From assembly GCA_040382215.1 (NCBI GenBank), contig JBEIFW010000004.1:1-46542 (forward strand): a stretch of DNA of 46,542 nt. Direction: 5' to 3'. Below are positions 41,300-46,542 of the stretch, piece by piece. Source of the DNA: JBEIFW01 sp040382215. Its GTDB lineage: Bacteria > Actinomycetota > Acidimicrobiia > Acidimicrobiales > Ilumatobacteraceae. Within the stretch, counting starts at the first letter, position 1. Each line of letters opens with the position of its first letter. The position numbers were made by a program, and so were the translations under genes. The notes under the pieces were generated by a model. The model had not been told where the DNA came from. It saw only the letters and a program-made list of their open reading frames with translations, and made no database searches.

Positions 41300-43645
41300 A
41301 TGAACTGCGAGCGGTGCGGTCAGGCCAACGACCCCGGCACGGTGTTCTGTCGCAACCCGTCGTGCAACGCCTATCTCGACTGGTCGTCGGCGCCTACCGC
41401 AGTCAACCCGCAGGTTCCGCCGACGGCTCCCCTGCCGGCTATGCCGCCGCTCGGGGGGCCGTCGATCCCGCCGCCACCACCGATCACTCGGCCCACGAGC
41501 GTCGTGCCCCCCCCGCCGCCTCCCGCCACCGGTCCGACGCCCACGGTGCCCCGGGACCGCGGCGGGATCACCACCGTGCTCACGCCGAGCGAGCTCGTGG
41601 TGCAGCCGGGTTCGGTGGTGCTCGCCACGCTCCGGGTGCGCAACACCGGCACGATCGTCGACAACGTGTCGGTCACCGTTCCGGATCTGCCATCGGACTG
41701 GGTGACGATCGAGCCACCGGCGCTCAACCTCTACGTCGACGACGACGCCGAGGTCCACGTGCGGATCGCGCCGCCCCGCACGCCGTCGACGGCGCCGGGG
41801 CGGCGGACCTTCAACGTGGTCGCGTCCTCCACTCTGGACGCCTCGGTGCGTGCCACGCAGTCCGGTGCACTCGAGGTCGGGCGTTTCGACGACCTCGTTG
41901 CGCAGCTGACCCCACCCGAGTCCGAGGGCAAGAAGCTCGGTGAGCATCGGCTGCTCCTGGCCAACCGTGGCAATGTCGCCCGGAACGTGGCGATCTCGGC
42001 CACGGATCGATCCGAGCAGGTGCGCTTCGGTCTGCCGCCGAACGTCGAGCTCGCTCCTGGCGCCGACCTGACCGTGCCGCTGCGGGCGTTGCCGCAACGA
42101 CGTCTCTGGATCGGCCAGCCGAAGCGCCACACGTTCTCGGTCGAGGTCGACGGCAAGCCCCAGGCGCAGACCCAGGGCACGTACACCCAGATCGCCCGGC
42201 TGCCCAAGTGGCTGCTGCCGGTTGCCGCTGGCGTGCTCGCCATCCTCCTGGCGCTCGGCGTGCCGCTGCTGCTGCGCCAGCTCAGCAAGAGCGATGCCAA
42301 TGAGCCCGTCGCCGTGCCGAATCTCAGCGGGCTCACCCTCGACCAGGCCCAGGGACAGCTGACCGCACTGAAGCTCCGGGTCGAGGCCGCTGCCGAGCGC
42401 ATCCCCGACCAGCCGGAGGGGCGGGTGGTGCGCCAGGAACCGGCCGCCGCAGAGAAGGTGAAGCCGGACTCGACGGTGAAGGTGTTCCTCGGGGCAGGCA
42501 CGGTCGCCGTCGTGGTCCCCGCCCTCGAGGGCCTCGATTTCGCGAATGCACAGGCGACCCTGGCCAGCAAGGGTCTCGTGGCCGAGAAGGACGTGCGCAC
42601 CGTGGAGGCCGCCGTGCCCGACCGGGTGGTCGAGGTATCGCCGGCAGCCGGACAGTCCGTGGCCAAGGGCGCGACGGTGAAGCTGATCATGTCGGTGGCC
42701 CCCGGGAAGCTGCCGATGCCCTACCTGCTGGGCATGAAGCCCGAGGACGCGTCGGCCTTCCTCACGCAGCAGGGGTTCCAGAAGGTCGAGGTAGCGCCGT
42801 CCAAGGTGCAGAGCACCGAGTTCGCTGCCAACTCGGTGGCACAGACGATCCCGGCCGCCGGGACCGACTTCGAGAAGAACAAGGCGGTGACACTGGTGTT
42901 GTCGTCCGGCCCGCCGCTCAAGGACATCCCATCGGTCATCGGCGCGGCGCCCGATGCGGCGACGGCGGACCTGAAGGCGGCAGGGTTCGCCGTGTTGTCG
43001 AGCACGAAGACGGTCGACGTCACCGGGGACAACGCCAAGCTCGGCAAGGTCGTCGACGTCGTCGCCACTGGCCTCCCGGCGAAGTCCACCAAGGCCCCGC
43101 TCGGTACCACGCTGCAGCTGGTGGTCGGGATCGGCACGAGGAAGGTTGCCGTGCCCGCCGTGGCGAACAAGACCGAGGCCGAGGCCACGGCGGCCATCCA
43201 AGCGGTCGGATTGTCCGTGACGACGAAGAAGGAACCGAGCAAGACCGTCGCCGTCGGGCGCGTCGTGTCGGTCTCGCCGGGTGCGGGGACGTCCCAGTCC
43301 GAGGGCTCGGCGGTCGAGATGACCGTCTCCAGCGGGCCTCCGGTGCCGGTACCGAACCTGGTCGGCAAGACGATCGCGCAGGCCAAGGCTGCGCTCACGG
43401 CGGTCAACCTGAAGGCGACCGTCTCGTCGTGGTGCAAGGACACCGACACCGTGACCTCGCAGACGCCCACGCCGACCACGTCCGGCTCGACCGGTGGCGG
43501 GCCGACCACGACGGTGGTCACCGAGGTGGCCCGGGACTCCGCAGTCGGGATCAGCTGCAAGTCGGTCTTCATCACGCCGGACATCGTGTTGAAGAACCCG
43601 GTCGACGTCAGCAAGATCGTCGTGGCCACCACCGTCAAGACCTGA
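41300..43645 (+). CDS. Zinc-ribbon, Ig-like, single-TM protein with six PASTA domains
   Basis: The 781-residue protein starts with a zinc-ribbon (Cys 3, 6, 17, 22), a Pro-rich linker (38-84), two Ig-like beta domains (about 92-190 and 195-295), one membrane helix (304-326), and six PASTA repeats (from about 337 to 700) ending in a Thr/Gly-rich tail with two Cys. No signal peptide is seen, so the Zn and Ig parts face the cytosol and PASTA faces outward, where it can bind peptidoglycan. It precedes the contractile-injection genes by 124 bp in the same direction and may anchor or dock the injection apparatus at the wall. GAGGAG precedes ATG 41300. Confidence 0.85.
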   Translation: MNCERCGQANDPGTVFCRNPSCNAYLDWSSAPTAVNPQVPPTAPLPAMPPLGGPSIPPPPPITRPTSVVPPPPPPATGPTPTVPRDRGGITTVLTPSELVVQPGSVVLATLRVRNTGTIVDNVSVTVPDLPSDWVTIEPPALNLYVDDDAEVHVRIAPPRTPSTAPGRRTFNVVASSTLDASVRATQSGALEVGRFDDLVAQLTPPESEGKKLGEHRLLLANRGNVARNVAISATDRSEQVRFGLPPNVELAPGADLTVPLRALPQRRLWIGQPKRHTFSVEVDGKPQAQTQGTYTQIARLPKWLLPVAAGVLAILLALGVPLLLRQLSKSDANEPVAVPNLSGLTLDQAQGQLTALKLRVEAAAERIPDQPEGRVVRQEPAAAEKVKPDSTVKVFLGAGTVAVVVPALEGLDFANAQATLASKGLVAEKDVRTVEAAVPDRVVEVSPAAGQSVAKGATVKLIMSVAPGKLPMPYLLGMKPEDASAFLTQQGFQKVEVAPSKVQSTEFAANSVAQTIPAAGTDFEKNKAVTLVLSSGPPLKDIPSVIGAAPDAATADLKAAGFAVLSSTKTVDVTGDNAKLGKVVDVVATGLPAKSTKAPLGTTLQLVVGIGTRKVAVPAVANKTEAEATAAIQAVGLSVTTKKEPSKTVAVGRVVSVSPGAGTSQSEGSAVEMTVSSGPPVPVPNLVGKTIAQAKAALTAVNLKATVSSWCKDTDTVTSQTPTPTTSGSTGGGPTTTVVTEVARDSAVGISCKSVFITPDIVLKNPVDVSKIVVATTVKT

Positions 43646-43668
43646 CGTCGCACGGCTCGATTGCCCGA

Positions 43669-43698
43669 ACGGGCACCGGTGCCTTCCCCTGTGCCCGT
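43669..43698. other. Inverted repeat between PASTA gene and sheath gene
   Basis: ACGGGCAC (43669-43676) pairs with GTGCCCGT (43691-43698), an 8-bp stem with a 14-nt loop. It lies 24 nt after the PASTA stop and 71 nt before the sheath start. It lacks a T-run. It could be an attenuator or operator. Confidence 0.4.
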
Positions 43699-43769
43699 CC
43701 CCCGAACCGTTGTCGTGAACCTGCCGAGCAGCGAGCCTTCCCTGGTTCTCGTGTCCTCGTGGGGGGTTC

Positions 43770-45293
43770 ATGCCTACCTATCTCTCGCCCGGTGTGTACG
43801 TGGAGGAGAAGCCGTCCGGTTCGGCGCCCATCGAGGGCGTCGACACGGCGGTGGCGGCCTTCGTCGGTCTTGCCGCCCGCGGCCCGGCCAACACCCCCAC
43901 CCTGGTGTCGAACTGGAAGCAGTTCGTCGACACCTTCGGCGACTTCACCGGTGACGGCTATCTGGCCCACGCCGTCTACGGCTACTTCCTCAACGGTGGC
44001 GGCAACTGCTTCGTCGTCCGGGTCGGCGCAGGTGGCGCCGCCCCGAACGCCCAGGGGATCCTCGGTGCGCTCGGCGACGGCAGCAAGGCCCGCTACTCGG
44101 TGCGGGCGCTCGAGGCCGGCCCGACCGGCGATGGTCTGAGCGTCGAGGTCACCGACGCGAGCGAGGGGGGCGAGGAGGCCTTCAAGCTCGTGGTCAAGCG
44201 CGACGGTCGCGTCGTGGAGGAGCACGACAACCTCACCAGCGGTCGGGGCAAGCAGAGCGCCGTCACCGTCGTGAAGGCGGCGAGCCAGCTCATCGAACTC
44301 GCCGAGGTGGCCGGTGCACCTGCCGTCCGGCCGGCCAATGGCACGGTCGCTCTCGCCGGGGGTGCGGCCTCGGCCACCCCGGCCAAGCTCGACCCGTCGG
44401 ACTACATCGGCGACGCGGCCGACCGCACCGGCTTCGGTGGGCTCGAGGCGATCGACGAGATCACGATGGTGTGCGTCCCCGACGTGATGGCGGCCTACCA
44501 GAAGGGTCTGCTCACGCTCGAAGGGGTCAAGGCCGTGCAGTTGGCGATGATCGCCCACTGCGAGCTGATGGGCGATCGGGTGGCCGTCCTCGACCCGCCC
44601 CCCGATCTCAATCCGCAGAAGGTCGCCAACTGGCGCACCGACGTCGCCGGGTACGACTCGAAGTACGCAGCGCTCTACTGGCCCTGGATCAAGGTGTACG
44701 ACCCGGCGGTGAACGCCAACGTCTTCGTGCCGCCGTCGGGCCACGTGGCCGGGATCTGGGGTCGCAACGACGACACCCGGGGCGTGCACAAGGCGCCGGC
44801 AAACGAGGTGGTGCGCGGCGTGGTCGACCTCGCGTGCAGCCTCACCTCGCGTGAGCAGGAGCTGCTCAACCCGATCGGGGTCAACTGCATCCGCTCCTTC
44901 CCCGGTCGGGGGATCCGGGTGTGGGGTGCGCGCACGCTGTCGAGCGATCCCGAGTGGCGCTACCTGAACGTGCGGCGTCTGTTCAACTACCTCGAGGAGT
45001 CGATCCTCAACGGGACCCAGTGGGTGGTGTTCGAACCGAACGACGACGCCCTGTGGGCCCGGGTACGGCGCACGATTTCGGCGTTCCTCACCAACGAGTG
45101 GCGCAAGGGCGCGCTGTTCGGCCTCACCCCGGACGAAGCCTTCTTCGTCAAGTGTGACCGTGAGACCAACCCGCCCGAGTCGGTCGACCTCGGTCAGCTC
45201 ATCTGCGAGATCGGCGTGGCGCCGGTCAAGCCGGCGGAGTTCGTGATCTTCCGCCTGTCCCAGTTCTCCGGCGGCGCTGCGCTCGCCGAGTGA
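43770..45293 (+). CDS. Contractile tail sheath protein (eCIS/phage-tail type)
   Basis: The 507-residue sheath subunit polymerises around the inner tube and contracts to drive it through a membrane. Its N-terminus YLSPGVYVEEKPSGSAPIEG is the classic sheath opening, and the C-terminal domain contains GRGIRVWGARTLSSDPEW, YLNVRRLFNYLEESI, ISAFLTNEWRKGALFG, which matches the sheath core fold. A variable inserted domain lies at about residues 90-230. The ATG has a GGGGGG Shine-Dalgarno. The tube gene follows after 39 bp. Pattern and order fit an extracellular or cytoplasmic contractile injection system, not a prophage. Confidence 0.95.
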   Translation: MPTYLSPGVYVEEKPSGSAPIEGVDTAVAAFVGLAARGPANTPTLVSNWKQFVDTFGDFTGDGYLAHAVYGYFLNGGGNCFVVRVGAGGAAPNAQGILGALGDGSKARYSVRALEAGPTGDGLSVEVTDASEGGEEAFKLVVKRDGRVVEEHDNLTSGRGKQSAVTVVKAASQLIELAEVAGAPAVRPANGTVALAGGAASATPAKLDPSDYIGDAADRTGFGGLEAIDEITMVCVPDVMAAYQKGLLTLEGVKAVQLAMIAHCELMGDRVAVLDPPPDLNPQKVANWRTDVAGYDSKYAALYWPWIKVYDPAVNANVFVPPSGHVAGIWGRNDDTRGVHKAPANEVVRGVVDLACSLTSREQELLNPIGVNCIRSFPGRGIRVWGARTLSSDPEWRYLNVRRLFNYLEESILNGTQWVVFEPNDDALWARVRRTISAFLTNEWRKGALFGLTPDEAFFVKCDRETNPPESVDLGQLICEIGVAPVKPAEFVIFRLSQFSGGAALAE

Positions 45294-45332
45294 CGCCGAT
45301 ACACGCCCACAACGACTTCGAGGTGATCAATC

Positions 45333-45776
45333 ATGGCGCTTCCTGATCTCGACGGCGCCGTCGGCCACTCCTTTGGTTTGGAGATCGACGGCATCGTGAT
45401 CAAGCACATCCAGGAGGTGAGCGGCCTCAAGATCGAGCAGGACACGATCGAGATGAAGGCCAACTCGCCCGACGGGAAGTTCATCAACAAGAAGCTGCCC
45501 GGGCGTCCGAAGGCCGGTGAGGTCACCCTCACCCGGGCCCTCACCGCGGACTCCAGCTTCGAGAAGTGGATCAAGGCCGCCCACTTCGGGAAGATGAACG
45601 ACGCCCGCAAGGGCGGCTCGATCATCGTGTACGACTACGAGGGCGTGGCCATCAAGCGGTACAAGCTGACTGCCGCTTGGCCCAAGAGCCTTGAGCTGGG
45701 CACGCTGAAGGCCGGCGACACCAGCGTGGTCACCGAGAAACTGGTGATCACGTACGAAGCCCTGCAGCCCGAGTGA
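45333..45776 (+). CDS. Contractile tail tube protein (gp19-like)
   Basis: This 147-residue protein forms hexameric rings of the inner tube. It shows the gp19/Hcp-like beta-barrel sequence: HSFGLEIDGIVIKHIQEVSG, GKFINKKLPGRPKAGEVTLT, KWIKAAHFGK and KLVITYEALQ at the end. It is preceded by GAGGTG 11 nt upstream. Its stop overlaps the next gene's start (TGATG), so translation is coupled. Confidence 0.95.
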   Translation: MALPDLDGAVGHSFGLEIDGIVIKHIQEVSGLKIEQDTIEMKANSPDGKFINKKLPGRPKAGEVTLTRALTADSSFEKWIKAAHFGKMNDARKGGSIIVYDYEGVAIKRYKLTAAWPKSLELGTLKAGDTSVVTEKLVITYEALQPE

Positions 45777-46237
45777 TGCGGCGGTCCTTCGCGTCTGCGT
45801 CCGGTGGCGCCGACGGGCCCGAGGAGGGTTCGCCGACGGCACCGGCGCCGCGCGAGGAGCCCTACGAGCTGCGCACGGAGTTCAGCTTCGTGCTGCCCCG
45901 CGGCTACGTCGACAGCGGCGGGCGTCTCCACCGGGACGGGGTGATGCGCCTGGCTACGGCGCGCGACGAGTTGGTGCCCCTGCTCGACGACCGGGTCCGG
46001 GAGAACCCCGCCTATCTCACGGTCGTGTTGCTCGCCCGGGTCATCGAGCGGCTGGGAACGATCACCGATGTCCACGCCGGGACGATCGAGGGCCTGTTCG
46101 CCACCGACCTGGCCTTCCTGCAGGACCTGTACCGCCGCATCAACACCGAGGGCCACACGCGGGCCCGGGTGGTCTGCCCCGCCTGCAAACACGAGTTGAC
46201 GGTCGACCTGGCCGGTGGTCGCCTGGGGGAACCGTGA
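45776..46237 (+). CDS. Phage-tail-assembly-like protein of the injection system with CPxC motif
   Basis: The 153-residue protein has a hydrophilic N-terminus, then FSFVLPRGYVDSGGRLHRDG, LLARVIERLGTITDVHAGTI and GLFATDLAFLQDLYRRIN, which resembles the tail assembly proteins seen next to tube genes in actinobacterial and cyanobacterial injection clusters. CPAC (134-137) near the C-terminus may bind metal with other residues. The role is probably assembly of the tail or baseplate. ATG 45776 or GTG 45773 can start it; its stop overlaps the DUF6760 start (GTGA). Confidence 0.8.
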   Translation: MRRSFASASGGADGPEEGSPTAPAPREEPYELRTEFSFVLPRGYVDSGGRLHRDGVMRLATARDELVPLLDDRVRENPAYLTVVLLARVIERLGTITDVHAGTIEGLFATDLAFLQDLYRRINTEGHTRARVVCPACKHELTVDLAGGRLGEP

Positions 46238-46380
46238 GGAACGCCTCGGACCGGCTCTACTGGGAAGCGGCGTTCCTCGCCTTCCACTACCACTGGCCGC
46301 TCGACGACATCCTCGATCTCGAACACCCGCTGCGGCGGCGGTTCGTGGCCGAGGCGGAGCGCCTCGCCCAAGGTCGTTGA
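46234..46380 (+). CDS. DUF6760 small injection-system protein
   Basis: This 48-residue protein has DRLYWEAAFLAFHYHWPLDD followed by ILDLEHPLRRRFVAEAERL, the diagnostic DUF6760 sequence with YHWPxDxIxxLEHxxRRR. It is a conserved tiny gene of contractile injection clusters, following the assembly protein. Its GTG overlaps the upstream stop by 4 bp. The function is unknown; helical, cytosolic. Confidence 0.85.
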   Translation: MRNASDRLYWEAAFLAFHYHWPLDDILDLEHPLRRRFVAEAERLAQGR

Positions 46381-46383
46381 GCC

Positions 46384-46473
46384 ATGGGCCTGTTCGACTG
46401 GTTGCGGGCGCGCACGGGCGCCACGGCCGACGACGCATCGCCGGCCGAACCGCGGCCGGAGCCGTCGACTTGA
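46384..46473 (+). CDS. Tiny 29-residue ORF in the injection-system operon
   Basis: The frame starts at ATG 46384, 3 nt after the DUF6760 stop, and reads GLFDWLRARTGATADD followed by an Ala/Pro/Glu tail. It has coding-like spacing and an amphipathic start, but no clear Shine-Dalgarno. A TTG overlaps its stop (TTGA). It may be translated as a small accessory protein or be a leader; the evidence is only positional. Confidence 0.35.
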   Translation: MGLFDWLRARTGATADDASPAEPRPEPST

Positions 46474-46542
46474 AGTTGTTCATCGCGATGAAGAAAACCA
46501 CCACGAGGACCACGAGCATGACCACGAAGCCGAAGCCGCCGC
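46470..46542 (+). CDS. Partial reading frame at the window edge
   Basis: The frame starting with TTG at 46470 (overlapping the previous stop) reads KLFIAMKKTTTRTTSMTTKP and continues past the edge. ATG 46488 is an alternative start. It should be the next injection-system gene, likely a LysM-tail or baseplate protein by usual order, but too little is visible to say. Confidence 0.3.
   Translation, partial: MKLFIAMKKTTTRTTSMTTKPKPP

Noticed and set aside
41264..43771. 835-codon minus-strand frame opposite the PASTA gene
   Set aside because: Composition is typical of antisense shadow (many Arg, Gly, His), and the plus-strand frame has clear PASTA domains.
45635..46525. Minus-strand frame starting with a hydrophobic segment at the window edge
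   Set aside because: It runs antisense through DUF6760 and the assembly protein; the hydrophobic start is the complement of a Thr-rich plus-strand stretch.

Overview
The window is about 46.5 kb of very GC-rich DNA carrying the chromosomal replication-origin region of an actinobacterium. The gene order (CCA-adding enzyme, DUF6049, protein kinase, ECF sigma factor, trxB, trxA, cwlM-like, then parB, parA, rsmG, jag, yidC, yidD, rnpA and rpmH on the minus strand, then dnaA, dnaN, recF, dciA, gyrB, gyrA, DUF3566, tRNA-Ile on the plus strand) is the one known from mycobacteria and streptomycetes. The divergent details (DegV where murJ usually sits, proteins with LDTR repeats, many GTG starts) suggest the class Acidimicrobiia. 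That placement is an inference from style, not from a database match.

Region 1 (1-7131): DUF192, a small zinc protein, DUF5318, a methyltransferase, the CCA-adding enzyme, an HDAC-family deacetylase, a GNAT enzyme and DUF6049. Region 2 (7128-13532): DegV, a transmembrane Ser/Thr kinase with an extracellular jelly-roll-like domain, an ECF sigma factor with a likely anti-sigma factor, thioredoxin reductase, thioredoxin and a CwlM-like pseudo-amidase. Region 3 (13533-20386): the minus-strand parB-to-rpmH operon with a parS site, the rpmH-dnaA control region, dnaA, and a dnaA-dnaN spacer rich in DnaA-box-like sequences (probable oriC). Region 4 (20387-28747): replication and topology genes.

Region 5 (28789-39937) is bracketed by tRNA-Ile(GAT) and tRNA-Ala(TGC), which are neighbours downstream of gyrA in mycobacteria but lie 11 kb apart here. 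Between them are metabolic and accessory genes: an NAD-binding oxidoreductase, a ferritin-like protein, an alpha/beta hydrolase, DUF1003 with a soluble MgtE-like protein, a D-aminoacylase-like amidohydrolase, a large repeat/beta-propeller lipoprotein, an LLM flavoprotein and an SDR. Region 6 (39938-46542): an 18-bp tandem repeat beside tRNA-Ala, a PrsW-type membrane protease, a zinc-ribbon/Ig-like/TM/PASTA protein, and the first genes of a contractile injection system (sheath, tube, assembly protein, DUF6760), cut by the window edge.

Three cross-window signals stand out. Fourteen transcription units carry a TANNNT -10 box 6-9 nt before the start codon, which implies widespread leaderless transcription and helps choose starts. 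Three genes appear to need CTG start codons. The kinase and the CwlM-like protein look like rearranged versions of the mycobacterial MviN/CwlM wall-synthesis control module, with no murJ in the window.
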